Assembly: GCF_002844595.1 (NCBI RefSeq)
Contig: NZ_PJNW01000013.1
Span: 1-64,000 of the forward strand
Reading direction: 5' to 3'
DNA: 64,000 bases
DNA from: Pleomorphomonas diazotrophica
GTDB taxonomy: Bacteria > Pseudomonadota > Alphaproteobacteria > Rhizobiales > Pleomorphomonadaceae
Shown: positions 52,251 through 61,756 of the stretch, piece by piece
How positions within the stretch are numbered: the first letter of the stretch is position 1
How the letters are laid out: the number at the start of each line of letters is the position of its first letter
Made by a program: the position numbers and the translations under genes
The notes under the pieces: generated by a model
What the model was told of the DNA's origin: nothing
The model's database searches: none
The model's input: the letters and a program-made list of their open reading frames with translations, nothing else

Positions 52251-53453
52251 ATGGCGGCGGACGATAGGGGCATGCGCGAGGAGATCCTGCGCGAGCTCAC
52301 GGAGAATATCCTTCCCTTCTGGCAGGGCCGCATGCGTGATCCGCAAGGCGGCTTCTTCGGCGCCGCCGACTGCGACGGTATCGTCGACAAGGCGGCACCG
52401 CGCGCCGCGGTGGTCAACGCTCGCATCCTCTGGACCTTCGCCACCGCGACGCGGGTGCTCGGCGCCAGTTATCGCGCCACCGCCGACTGGGCCTTCGACG
52501 AGCTCAGGACACGCTTCATCGACGGCGAGCACGGCGGCCTCTACTGGATGCTCGATGCCGCTGGGCGGCCGCTCTCCGATCGCAAGCAGATCTATGCCCA
52601 GGCCTTCGCCATCTACGCCTTTTCCGAGTATGCCCGCGCCACCGGCAATCGCGACGCCCTCGGGCTGGCAATCGGCCTGTTCCGGCTGATCGAGAAGCAC
52701 GCCGCCGACCGCGAGCGCGGCGGCTATATCGAAGCGCTCGACCGTGCCTGGGGCCCGCTCGACGACATGCGGCTGTCGGACAAGGATCTCAACAGCCCGA
52801 AGTCGATGAACACCCATCTCCACATCATGGAGGCCTACACCAATCTCCTCAGGATCTGGCGCGATCCGGCGCTGGTGGCGCGGCAGGGCGATCTGATCGC
52901 CGTCACGCTCGACCGTATCGTCGACAATGGCCACTTCAAGCTGTTCTTCGACATGGACTGGCGCTCGCTCAACGATCACGTGTCCTACGGCCACGACATC
53001 GAGGGCAGCTGGCTGCTGGTGGAAGCCGCCGAGGTGCTGGGCAACGAGGCGCTGCTGGCGAGGGCGAGGGACGCCGCCGTCCTGATGGCCGAGCGCACGC
53101 TTGCCGAGGGGCGCGACGCCGACGGCAGCCTCCACTACGAGGCGCATGGCGACGGCCGGCTGATCGACGCCGACAAGCACTGGTGGCCGCAGGCAGAGGC
53201 GCTGGTCGGCTTCCAGAACGCCTGGGAGATGACCGGCAATCCCAACTTCCGCGACGCGGTGCGCGATGTCTGGACCTTCATCCGCGATAAGGTGGCCGAT
53301 CGCGCCCATGGCGAATGGCACGCCAAGCTGACACCCGACGGCCGGCCCTATGCGGCGGCCGAGGATGCCGACGCCTGCCTCGCCGGCCCCTGGAAATGCC
53401 CCTACCACAACGGCCGCGCCTGCTTCGAGATGCTGGAGCGCCTCAAGGCCTGA
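52251..53453 (+). CDS. AGE-family epimerase, probably cellobiose 2-epimerase
   Basis: 400 aa alpha/alpha-barrel enzyme. The segments GGLYWMLDAAGRPLSDRKQIYAQAFAIYAFSEY, GGYIEALDRAWGPLDDMRLS and KSMNTHLHIMEAYTNLLRIW match the cellobiose 2-epimerase type rather than N-acylglucosamine epimerases; catalytic histidines lie in SYGHDIEG and DKHWWPQAE. It would interconvert glucose and mannose ends of beta-1,4 disaccharides. ATG 52251 has AGGAGCGG nearby. It sits between rplY and prs, where no such gene is typical. Confidence 0.85.
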   Translation: MAADDRGMREEILRELTENILPFWQGRMRDPQGGFFGAADCDGIVDKAAPRAAVVNARILWTFATATRVLGASYRATADWAFDELRTRFIDGEHGGLYWMLDAAGRPLSDRKQIYAQAFAIYAFSEYARATGNRDALGLAIGLFRLIEKHAADRERGGYIEALDRAWGPLDDMRLSDKDLNSPKSMNTHLHIMEAYTNLLRIWRDPALVARQGDLIAVTLDRIVDNGHFKLFFDMDWRSLNDHVSYGHDIEGSWLLVEAAEVLGNEALLARARDAAVLMAERTLAEGRDADGSLHYEAHGDGRLIDADKHWWPQAEALVGFQNAWEMTGNPNFRDAVRDVWTFIRDKVADRAHGEWHAKLTPDGRPYAAAEDADACLAGPWKCPYHNGRACFEMLERLKA

Positions 53454-53473
53454 TGCGCCGGACGGCATTTGAA

Positions 53474-53521
53474 AGTAAAAGCGCCGTGGTTCGCCTCGCG
53501 AGCCACGGCGCCGGTTTGTCA
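53474..53521 (-). terminator. Rho-independent terminator after prs
   Basis: Nine-bp arms GCGCCGTGG / CCACGGCGC, with an inner TCGCGA, are followed on the minus strand by TTTTACTTTC. It separates the convergent epimerase and prs genes. Confidence 0.75.
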
Positions 53522-53535
53522 GGGCGTTTTGCCGA

Positions 53536-54468
<933 letters not shown>

Positions 54469-54654
54469 GAACGTCGACCTCGCGAAAAGACCAAGCCGCC
54501 CCACGGGGGCGGCGACCGGCTGGCTGGTGGAGCGAATTTGCGCGCCTTTTAGCAGCGCGGCGGGGACGCGTAAACACGCGATCGCGCGAATGCAGCCATG
54601 CCCGGAACGTTTTGCGCCGTCTTATTAACGAGTCGGAACGTGCCGGTTATCCTG

Positions 54655-55290
54655 TCAGAGTGTTCCGGCCAGCGGGTTGGCCTTGGCGGCACCGGCCTGC
54701 GCCGTCGGGGCGCCGGTCACCGAGGGGCGCGGCAGGCGGTTGATCCAGGCGTAGACGTCCTCGACGGTGCGGGCAGCGACGGTGTCGAGCGCCGAGGCGT
54801 CAACGCTCTCCCACGGGTCGTCCTTGGCGGCGCCGGTGATCTCGATGCCGGAAAAGCGCAGTACGCGGTTGCCGCTCTGGTCCAGGACGTCCCAGACGTA
54901 GGTGACGTTGGTGCCGACGTCGCCGCCGACGGCCGACAGATATCCCCAGACGTGATAGCTGGCCGTGGGCTCGGTGCGGCGGACGAGGCGCAGGTTGCGC
55001 GCCTGGGCATGACGGGCGATCGCCCGGGCCAGCTCGTCCTGCTTGTTGGTCGGCACGCCCTTGATCTGGTCGAAGGAGAAGGTGGCGATGGTCGCCGGCA
55101 CGGCGGGCACTGCCGGCTGCGTCGCCTCGGGCGGCGCCGGCACCGTCGGCCCAGCAAGGGCGGCGGCGGCCTTCGGCCGGGCAGGCGCGGTCGACTGGCA
55201 GGCGGCGAGCACGGAGGCGAGGGCGATTGCCAGGACGGCGCCCGACAGCCGGAGCGATCCGGTACGCTTCGTTCCGCTCAGAAAACCCAT
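54655..55290 (-). CDS. Lipoprotein of unknown function
   Basis: 211 aa. The lipobox is ASVLAACQS (Cys about 31), preceded by a hydrophobic helix, so it should be lipidated after export. A proline/alanine linker follows to about residue 65; the folded part includes ARAIARHAQARNLRLVRR and YHVWGYLSAVGGDVGTNVTYVWDVLDQSG, similar to lipoproteins of Rhizobiales found near pgeF. It lies in the lgt-midA-pgeF-prs cluster. Confidence 0.8.
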   Translation of the reverse strand: MGFLSGTKRTGSLRLSGAVLAIALASVLAACQSTAPARPKAAAALAGPTVPAPPEATQPAVPAVPATIATFSFDQIKGVPTNKQDELARAIARHAQARNLRLVRRTEPTASYHVWGYLSAVGGDVGTNVTYVWDVLDQSGNRVLRFSGIEITGAAKDDPWESVDASALDTVAARTVEDVYAWINRLPRPSVTGAPTAQAGAAKANPLAGTL

Positions 55291-55395
55291 CCATCGCCTC
55301 CCGGCAAATCACAGCCGTGTGCCGTTAGAGCATTTTTCGGCTCGTCTGGAAACCGTTTTTGCGTTGCCTATCCCTTGGTTGAGGCGAGGGCAGCC

Positions 55396-56166
55396 TCAAG
55401 GTCCCTCAAGGGCAATGGCCGCCAGATGCCGCCCGTAGTCGGCCTCGCCGTTCAGCGTCATCCGGCGGTAGGAGAAGAAGCGCGCCGCGTCGCTGCAGGT
55501 GCAAAGGCCGAGGTTGTTGGCGCGAACGCCCGCCCTCTCCAGGCGGAAGATGATGTAGCCGGGCAGGTCGAACATGGCGTGTCCCGCCCGCTTCGACGGC
55601 GCGAACCAGCGATCGATCGCCTCGCCGGCCTCGCGGAAGCGGGCGACGAACTCAGGGCCGACCTCGTAGGCGGCGGCGGAAATCGTCGGGCCCAGGCTGG
55701 CCATGATGTCGCCGCGCCGGCTGCCGAGCCGAACCATGGCGTCGATGGTCGCTTCGAGGACGCCGGTGAAAGCACCCTTCCAGCCGGCGTGGGCGGCGCC
55801 GATGACGCGCGCCTCGGCATCGGCGAACAGCACCGGGCCGCAGTCGGCGTGGCTGGTGCCGAGGGCGATGCCGGGAAGGCGGGTGACGAGGGCGTCGGCC
55901 TCCGGGTTGTCTTTCACGGCCCAGGGCTCGGTCACCTCGACCACGTCGGGCGAGTGCACCTGATAGAGCGTCACCAGCCGGTCGCGCTTGACGCCGAGGG
56001 CGTCGGCGATGCGGCCGCGATTTTCCGTCACGTTGGCGCGGTCGTCCTTGGAACCATAGCCGGTGTTGAGGCTGGCGTAGAGCCCGCCCGACACGCCACC
56101 CTCACGGGTGAACCAGCCGTGGCGAACGCCGGGGAGGGCCGAAAGGACGGGCGAGCGGACGATCAT
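55396..56166 (-). CDS. pgeF: Peptidoglycan editing factor PgeF (YfiH, purine nucleoside phosphorylase fold)
   Basis: 256 aa. Metal and catalytic residues are visible in TSHADCGPVLFAD, GAAHAGWKGAFTG and CTCSDAARFFSYRR. Older names include polyphenol oxidase and laccase; current work shows purine nucleoside phosphorylase activity and correction of misincorporated peptidoglycan serine. ATG 56166 gives MIVRSPVLSALPG, the usual beginning. It follows midA by about 130 bases. Confidence 0.93.
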   Translation of the reverse strand: MIVRSPVLSALPGVRHGWFTREGGVSGGLYASLNTGYGSKDDRANVTENRGRIADALGVKRDRLVTLYQVHSPDVVEVTEPWAVKDNPEADALVTRLPGIALGTSHADCGPVLFADAEARVIGAAHAGWKGAFTGVLEATIDAMVRLGSRRGDIMASLGPTISAAAYEVGPEFVARFREAGEAIDRWFAPSKRAGHAMFDLPGYIIFRLERAGVRANNLGLCTCSDAARFFSYRRMTLNGEADYGRHLAAIALEGP

Positions 56167-56295
56167 CGGTGTGTTCCGGGAGGTGTTGGGCGACTTATCT
56201 GCCTCAAATGACGATGCAATCGCGACGTTTTTCAGGCGGGCGTTGGGAAAGAGCATGACTTCCTCGGCTCGCGCGATCTTCGGGCGGAGGCCGGG

Positions 56296-57378
56296 CTATC
56301 CCACCGAGAATCCCGGCAGCGCCAGCGGCGGGTGGGTCACCGCCATCGCCTTGAACAGCGTGCCCATCTCCTCGGGACCGGCCAGCCGCTCGACGGCGGC
56401 GACGATGTTGCCCTGGTCTTCGGCGCTGCGGCCGGCGCCGAGGGCGCCCGCCCGTTCCACGAGACCCATGGCGATGAGGAAGTCGCCCTGGGTCACCGGT
56501 CCCAGCACCGTGGCGCCCTCGGCGGTGGCGGCTTGAGCGAGGCGGTCGAAATCGACGTGGGCGGTCAGGTCGCATTCGCCGGGGTCGCGCAGCGGATCGG
56601 CATAGTGATGGGAGCGCACCGCCTGCAAGGTCTCGCCGAAGCCGCTTGTCACGTGGCCGTAGTCGAAGATGAGAGCGGCGCCGCCATGTTTGACGAGGCG
56701 ATGGGCCAATGCGCCGACGATCGCCTCGGCCGGGCGGTTGATCTCGGCCACCGCGCCGAGCGGCGCCTCTGCGGCGCCGTGCGGCAAGAGGGTCGGATCG
56801 GGAGCGGCGGCGCCGATGCCGAAGGCGAGGTTGCCGTCGTCATCGAGGCCGACGACGCGTTCGCGCCAGCCACGCTCGCTGTTGACATACTGGCGGATCG
56901 GCAGGGCGTCGAAGAACTCGTTGGCGACGACGATCAGCGGGCCGTCCGGCAGGTCGTCGATGCGGTCGTGCCAGACGGGGCTGGCGAGACCGGTGAGACC
57001 GGCAGCCTGGCGGCGGCGCAGCTCCGGGCTGATCTCGACGAGATGCACCTCGGCGGCGCGGATGAAGCCGGGGTCGACGCGACCGGCCCTGAGGAGGTCG
57101 GCCATCAGCGTGCCGCGGCCGGGACCCAGCTCGACGAGCGTCACCCGCTGCGGCCGGCCGAGCGCCTCATAGGCGGCGACGCACCAGATGCCGATCAGCT
57201 CGCCGAACATCTGGCTGATCTCCGGAGCGGTGATGAAGTCGCCTTCGAGACCGATGGCGGTGCGGGTGGTGTAGTAGCCGTGGTCCGGGTCGGACAGCAC
57301 GAGGCTCATGTAGTCGGCGACCGAGATCGGGCCGACGGCGCCGATCAGCCTGATGATCTTGTCTTCGAGGCCGGTCAT
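56296..57378 (-). CDS. SAM-dependent methyltransferase of the MidA/NDUFAF7 family
   Basis: 360 aa. VTLVELGPGRGTLMADLLRAG is the SAM-binding loop; ISVADYMSLVLSDPDHGYY, GDFITAPEISQMFGELIG and VVANEFFDALPIRQY are family signatures. The mitochondrial homologue dimethylates an arginine of complex I. Its ATG overlaps the lgt stop by four bases, so translation is coupled, the usual arrangement in Rhizobiales. Confidence 0.92.
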   Translation of the reverse strand: MTGLEDKIIRLIGAVGPISVADYMSLVLSDPDHGYYTTRTAIGLEGDFITAPEISQMFGELIGIWCVAAYEALGRPQRVTLVELGPGRGTLMADLLRAGRVDPGFIRAAEVHLVEISPELRRRQAAGLTGLASPVWHDRIDDLPDGPLIVVANEFFDALPIRQYVNSERGWRERVVGLDDDGNLAFGIGAAAPDPTLLPHGAAEAPLGAVAEINRPAEAIVGALAHRLVKHGGAALIFDYGHVTSGFGETLQAVRSHHYADPLRDPGECDLTAHVDFDRLAQAATAEGATVLGPVTQGDFLIAMGLVERAGALGAGRSAEDQGNIVAAVERLAGPEEMGTLFKAMAVTHPPLALPGFSVG

Positions 57379-58211
57379 GACGAGGGCTCCGGCCGCCGCG
57401 TCCGTCCGCCGAGCGCCAGAACGATCAGCGTCGTGGCGGCGAGGGCTGTGACGGCCGACAAGAGCATGCCCATGGTGAGGAAGTCGCCGAAGAGGAAGCC
57501 GACCTGCGGGTCGGGCTCGCGCACCGTTTCGACCAGGATGCGGGCGGCGGCGTAGATCAGGCCGAAGATGCCGACGGCAAGGCCGGGCTTCCGGAGGATG
57601 CCGCCCTTCCAGATCAGCGGCGTCAGCACGGCGAAGATCAGGAGGCCTTCGAGGCCTGCCTCGTAGAGCTGGCTCGGATGGCGGGGCAGGCCGTCGGAGT
57701 TGGGGAAGATGAAGGCCCAGGGCACGTCGGTGACGCGGCCGTAGAGTTCGCCGTTGATGAAGTTGGCGAGGCGGCCGAGGAACAGGCCGACCGGCGCGGC
57801 GGCGGCCGTGAGGTCGAAGATGGAGAGCGTGTTGAGGCCGCGCCGGCGCGCGAAGAGATATTGGGCGATGGCGGTGCCGATGAAGCCGCCGTGCACCGAC
57901 ATGCCGCCGTGCCAGATCTGCAGGATCTCCCAGGGGTTCTGGCGGTAGGCCTCGAAGTTGTAGAACAGGATGTAGCCGACGCGGCCGCCCAGCACGACGC
58001 CGAGCGTCATCCAGACCAGGAGGTCGTCGATGTCGGTGGCCTTGGGGCGCTTGAGGCCGCCCCACAGTCGGTCCTTGTCGACCATGCGGATGATGTACCA
58101 CCAGCCGAAGATCAGCCCGATGACATAGGCGAGCCCGTACCAGCGGATGGAGATGGGGCCGAGTTCGAGGAGGACGGGACTGATCGGCGGGAAGGGCAGG
58201 GCAAAGAGCAT
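57375..58211 (-). CDS. lgt: Prolipoprotein diacylglyceryl transferase
   Basis: 278 aa inner-membrane enzyme with seven helices that lipidates the lipobox cysteine. The Lgt signature GRLANFINGELYGRVTD near residue 135, WHGGMSVHGGFIGT and HPSQLYEAGLEG are complete. ATG 58211 gives MLFALPFPPISPVLLELGPISIRWYG-type start; the long upstream opening is shadow sequence. Confidence 0.97.
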   Translation of the reverse strand: MLFALPFPPISPVLLELGPISIRWYGLAYVIGLIFGWWYIIRMVDKDRLWGGLKRPKATDIDDLLVWMTLGVVLGGRVGYILFYNFEAYRQNPWEILQIWHGGMSVHGGFIGTAIAQYLFARRRGLNTLSIFDLTAAAAPVGLFLGRLANFINGELYGRVTDVPWAFIFPNSDGLPRHPSQLYEAGLEGLLIFAVLTPLIWKGGILRKPGLAVGIFGLIYAAARILVETVREPDPQVGFLFGDFLTMGMLLSAVTALAATTLIVLALGGRTRRPEPSS

Positions 58212-58561
58212 CGTGGTCCTTCTGTCGGAATGGCGGCGCGGCCCCGTCTGGTGAAATCCCCGCCAGCGAGGATTGATGGGCCTATCCTGCCTCGTCAAGC
58301 ATATTCGCGTTGAGGCCGAACCCATGGCTGCAAGCGACTGCACGTCGGAGCTTGGGAGGGGCGCATCCGTCGACCGAGACATCCGTCGCCAAGCGGCCGT
58401 CCTGGATTTCGGACGATTGTGTTCTTGTTTGGGCTTCGACGGAGAGTTTATAACCGACGCAGTGGTTATCGACCACAGGGGGATGTCGTGCATTGCAAAG
58501 GGAGTCAGGCCCTATGCCGCGCAGTTGCCACCTTCAGCCGACGACATGATGGGACACGGGC
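58212..58561. other. Divergent intergenic region lgt / tetR
   Basis: 350 bases. It contains the operator at 58450-58469 and A/T-richer sequence around 58430-58470 where the tetR promoter probably lies. Open frames over it have no ribosome-binding sites and shadow composition, so no gene is called. Confidence 0.5.
58450..58469. promoter_or_regulatory. TetR operator upstream of tetR
   Basis: ATAACC-N8-GGTTAT palindrome, sharing the ATAACCGACGC half with the site at 59196-59221. It lies about 95 bases ahead of the TetR gene start. Confidence 0.7.
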
Positions 58562-59134
58562 ATGCCTCGACCTAAACTTCATTCGGACGCGGAGATCCTG
58601 CAAAAGGCAAAGGCCGTCCTGTTGCGCGAGGGGCCGGTCGACTTCACGCTTTCCGATGTCGCCGAGGCAGTCGGCATGTCGCGGGCCGCTCTGATCCAAA
58701 GGTTCCAGGACAAGGCGACCATCCATCGCCGGATCATGGAGGAGATGACCGAGGAGGTGAGGGCGTTCTTTGCCGCGTCGCATGCCGAAAGGGATCTCCA
58801 GTCGCTGTGGGTCTTCCTGAAGGACATGATCGACGGCATGGACGCGGAGGTGGGCAGCGAAGGCTACCTTCTGTTGTTCTGGGGCGACATCATCGATCCG
58901 CACCTCCGCGCGCTCGCCCTTGAGAGAAACGAACTCGTCCGGAAAGCCATCGAGCAGCGGCTGCCGCTTCGGCCGCATGATCCCGAGCGCATGTCCGGGT
59001 TGATCCAGTCCGCCCTGCAGGGCGCCTACATGCGCTGGATGGTGAGCCGGGAGGGAACTCTCTCGGCTTTCATGCGCGAAGAGGTGCGGGAGATCCTGAC
59101 GGTCCTCTATCCCGAAGAGCGCTTCCAGCCGTAG
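58562..59134 (+). CDS. TetR-family regulator
   Basis: 190 aa. The N-terminal HTH is DAEILQKAKAVLLREGPVDFTLSDVAEAVGMSRAALIQRFQDK; the rest is the helical ligand-binding domain with LFWGDIIDPHLRALALER and a hydrophobic helix YMRWMVSREG. Matching palindromes before this gene and before the next one (59317) point to repression of both. The ligand is unknown. Confidence 0.9.
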   Translation: MPRPKLHSDAEILQKAKAVLLREGPVDFTLSDVAEAVGMSRAALIQRFQDKATIHRRIMEEMTEEVRAFFAASHAERDLQSLWVFLKDMIDGMDAEVGSEGYLLLFWGDIIDPHLRALALERNELVRKAIEQRLPLRPHDPERMSGLIQSALQGAYMRWMVSREGTLSAFMREEVREILTVLYPEERFQP

Positions 59135-59195
59135 CGGCGTGCCCTGTTCGCAGCCGTCATCGGCCAGCGATCGCTGGTTCCAGGAATGCGTCTTG

Positions 59196-59221
59196 TATAT
59201 AACCGACGCGACGGTTATATA
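59196..59221. promoter_or_regulatory. TetR operator upstream of the RlmN/Cfr-like gene
   Basis: Ten-bp perfect arms TATATAACCG / CGGTTATATA around six bases. The core ATAACC-N8-GGTTAT is the same as at 58450. It is A/T-rich enough to overlap a promoter and lies about 95 bases ahead of ATG 59317. Confidence 0.75.
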
Positions 59222-59316
59222 CCCTTTCGCGCACGGACAGCCCATTGGCGTGCCCGTGAGTGCGCATGCCGGGCCATCGGCATCAAAACGCACCGATCGC
59301 CCGAAAGGAGGGTGGA

Positions 59317-60348
59317 ATGACCGAGGGGACACCGGCCTTGGGGCTCACCGCGAGCGAGTTTGCCGCGATTGCCGGGACCGAGCCATCGACCGTCGCGTAC
59401 CGGGATCTCTTCATCCGGCACGATGACATGCCGAGGGAGCTGCGGCGTTGGGCGGATGCGCGGAACGTCCAGCTTCGCACCCTGAGCAAGGTCAAATGTG
59501 AGCGAGGGAAGCGGTCGCAGAAGGTACTGTTCGGCCTTTCGGACGGTTACGCCGTCGAGAGCGTGATGATCCAGCGCCGCGATGGCTTCACCGCCTGCAT
59601 TTCCTCCCAGGTCGGCTGCGCCTTCTCCTGCCGGTTCTGTGCGTCAGGGCAGGCGGGGCTGAAGAGGAACCTCGGCAGACACGAGATCGTCGAGCAGGTC
59701 GTTCGACTTGGCCCGAAGGTCAATCGGATCGTGTTCATGGGCATCGGGGAGCCATTGAACAACTATGAAAGCGTCCTGGCCGCCATCCGCATCATGCGGG
59801 ATCGCGACGGAATGCGCTTTCCCACCACGGGCATCACGATTTCGACCATCGGCATACCGAAGGCACTCGCCCGGCTGCGCGAGGAGCACCTCGGGATCAA
59901 CCTGACCGTCTCGCTCCACGCGACCACGCAGGACGTGCGCGACAGGCTGATTCCCGGCAGCCGCAAGCACGACCTCCGCGAGGTCGTGGCGCGGGCGATC
60001 TCCTGGGCGGAGCGGCACAACCGCATCGTGACCTTCGTCTATCTCCTTCTGCCGGGGCTGAACGACGGCCGAGCGGATGCGGAGCGCCTCGCCCGAATGC
60101 TTGTCGGCAAACCCGCGCGAGTCAACCTGATGCGATGGAATCCGGTCGAGAGTGTCGACCTCGGCCGATCTGCGGATCACCAGCTTCATCACTTCCGGCA
60201 ACGGCTGGTTCGAGCCGGCGTGCCGGTCGTGGTGCGCGACACGCAAGGGGCGGACATCGATGCCGCCTGCGGCCAACTATGGCTTCGCGACCTTCACGGC
60301 CTGAAGGCGGCGCAGCGGATGAGAACGCAGTATGGGGCCGCGGCGTGA
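59317..60348 (+). CDS. RlmN/Cfr-family radical SAM 23S rRNA methyltransferase
   Basis: 343 aa. The radical SAM cluster is C-x3-C-x2-C (Cys101, 105, 108 in VGCAFSCRFCASG), with conserved Cys94 upstream in FTACISSQ, and the methyl-carrying Cys near 318 in DIDAACGQL. RIVFMGIGEPLNNYESV and ISTIGIPKALARL are family motifs. RlmN makes 2-methyladenosine at A2503; Cfr adds 8-methyl and gives multidrug resistance. Sequence alone does not tell which. A GGAGGG site precedes ATG 59317, and a TetR operator lies upstream, unusual for a housekeeping rlmN. Confidence 0.9.
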   Translation: MTEGTPALGLTASEFAAIAGTEPSTVAYRDLFIRHDDMPRELRRWADARNVQLRTLSKVKCERGKRSQKVLFGLSDGYAVESVMIQRRDGFTACISSQVGCAFSCRFCASGQAGLKRNLGRHEIVEQVVRLGPKVNRIVFMGIGEPLNNYESVLAAIRIMRDRDGMRFPTTGITISTIGIPKALARLREEHLGINLTVSLHATTQDVRDRLIPGSRKHDLREVVARAISWAERHNRIVTFVYLLLPGLNDGRADAERLARMLVGKPARVNLMRWNPVESVDLGRSADHQLHHFRQRLVRAGVPVVVRDTQGADIDAACGQLWLRDLHGLKAAQRMRTQYGAAA

Positions 60349-60467
60349 GACGACCGGGAAAGGCCTTTCCCGAATGGGCAGTCGCGAGCCCCCATCATCT
60401 TCTGCTTGAAGCGGAGCCGGCGAGGGGCCAAATAGAGGGTCTGGCCCGCCATTCGGAGACGACTGCC

Positions 60468-60770
60468 ATGACGACCGGCCCGCAGGGACGCATCTACGAC
60501 GAATTCGCCAAGCTGATGAACGACGCCGCCGGTCTCGCCCAGTCGGCGGGACGCGAGGTCTCCTCGGCCTTCCGCGCCCAGGGCGAGCGGCTTGCCTCCG
60601 AACTCGACCTCGTCCGCCGCGAGGATCTCGAAACGGTGCAGGACATCGCCACCCGCGCGCTCAGCGAAGTGGAGCGTCTCACCGCCCGCGTCGCCGAGCT
60701 GGAGGCGCGGCTTGCCGCCGACAATGTTACCCACAGCGAAGCCGGGCCGGGAACCGTCGACGGGCCATAA
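60468..60770 (+). CDS. ubiK: Ubiquinone biosynthesis accessory factor UbiK (BMFP domain)
   Basis: 100 aa. QGRIYDEFAKLMNDAAGLAQSAGREV and the coiled coil VRREDLETVQDIATRALSEVERLTARVAELEARL are the YqiC/BMFP pattern. UbiK assists the aerobic ubiquinone pathway and has membrane-fusogenic activity. The ATG lies after a 120-base gap from the radical SAM gene. Confidence 0.88.
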   Translation: MTTGPQGRIYDEFAKLMNDAAGLAQSAGREVSSAFRAQGERLASELDLVRREDLETVQDIATRALSEVERLTARVAELEARLAADNVTHSEAGPGTVDGP

Positions 60771-61020
60771 GGGTTTTCGTTTTAACGGTCTTCGGGCATA
60801 GTCGAGGACAACGTGAGATTCGTGCGCCTCTGTATCTCGGATCGGCGCATGTCGGGTTGCTGCATTCCGGGGTGGTTCCGGCCGCTTCGGTGTTGCCGAT
60901 AGGCGTTTCGCCGCCATCGGCTCAAAGGTGTCGGCGTCGGCGTTCCCGCCCTGGCGGAGCAACGAAGGTCGACATCGGTATCGGCACACGCTGTCCGCAG
61001 CGGCAACCCTGGAGGTCAAG

Positions 61021-61521
61021 ATGACCCTCATCGACGTGCATCCCGAGCGAACCGCCAATCCCGTGGACGAGATCGAACTGCTCGCCGCGCAAAACGACTG
61101 GACGTTCGAGCGCTCCGACGAGGACGAGATCGCCATCTCCATTGCCGGTGACGACACGGATTACAACGTGGCCGTCACGTGGCTCTCCGAGATCGAGGCG
61201 CTGCACGTCGCTTGCGCCTTCGACATCAAGGTGCCGGTTGCCCGCAAGGCGGAGGTGACGAAGCTGCTGGCGCTGGTCAACGAGCAGCTCTGGATCGGCC
61301 ATTTCGACATCTGGCAGGCGGAGGGCGTGGTCATGTACCGCAACACGCTGCTGCTGACCGGACAGGCCGAAGTGACAAACGAGCAGATGGAGGCGCTGAT
61401 CGAAACGGCGGTCGACACCTGCGAGCGGCATCGTCTCGCCTTCGATTTCGTGGTGCGCGGTGGGCGCAATGCCAAGGAAGCGCTCGACCACGCGCTTCTG
61501 GAGACGGTCGGCGAAGCCTGA
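61021..61521 (+). CDS. YbjN-domain protein
   Basis: 166 aa. NDWTFERSDEDEIAISIAGDDTDYNVAVTW and AFDIKVPVARKAEVTKLLALVNEQLWIGHFDI follow the YbjN type, a tandem SH3-like fold related to type III chaperones. GGAGG precedes ATG 61021. Role unknown. It ends with a terminator. Confidence 0.87.
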   Translation: MTLIDVHPERTANPVDEIELLAAQNDWTFERSDEDEIAISIAGDDTDYNVAVTWLSEIEALHVACAFDIKVPVARKAEVTKLLALVNEQLWIGHFDIWQAEGVVMYRNTLLLTGQAEVTNEQMEALIETAVDTCERHRLAFDFVVRGGRNAKEALDHALLETVGEA

Positions 61522-61545
61522 TCGACCACACGACGAGATGAATGG

Positions 61546-61579
61546 GGTCCCGGTCCTTGTGGTCGGGACCTTGCTTTTT
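61546..61579 (+). terminator. Rho-independent terminator after ybjN
   Basis: Seven-bp arms GGTCCCG / CGGGACC are followed by TTGCTTTTTG, 24 bases after the stop codon. Confidence 0.8.
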
Positions 61580-61649
61580 GATGAGGCTGCCGCCATCGGC
61601 TGACGCAGCCATCCTTGATATGCTAGACGAGCCGCCCTTCGCGAATCCT

Positions 61650-61751
61650 CCAGAGCATCGCGCGGAAAAGTGGGAACCGGTTTTCCGCATAAGCGATGCG
61701 ACACCAAGAAGAGAGAGCGGTGGGCGTTTCCTTGAACGCACATCGCTCTAG
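61650..61751 (-). repeat. CTCTAG-type palindromic intergenic repeat
   Basis: An inverted copy of the element at 20802-20906. The shared core at 61662-61688 differs at about two of 27 positions, and CTCTAGAGC lies at the uvrC-proximal end. It sits just before uvrC. Confidence 0.65.
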
Positions 61752-61756
61752 AGCCC

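Noticed and set aside
55320-55375. Possible further CTCTAG-type repeat between pgeF and the lipoprotein gene
   Set aside because: TTAGAGCATTTTTCGG and GGAAACCG resemble the family, but too little of the core is present to call a copy.
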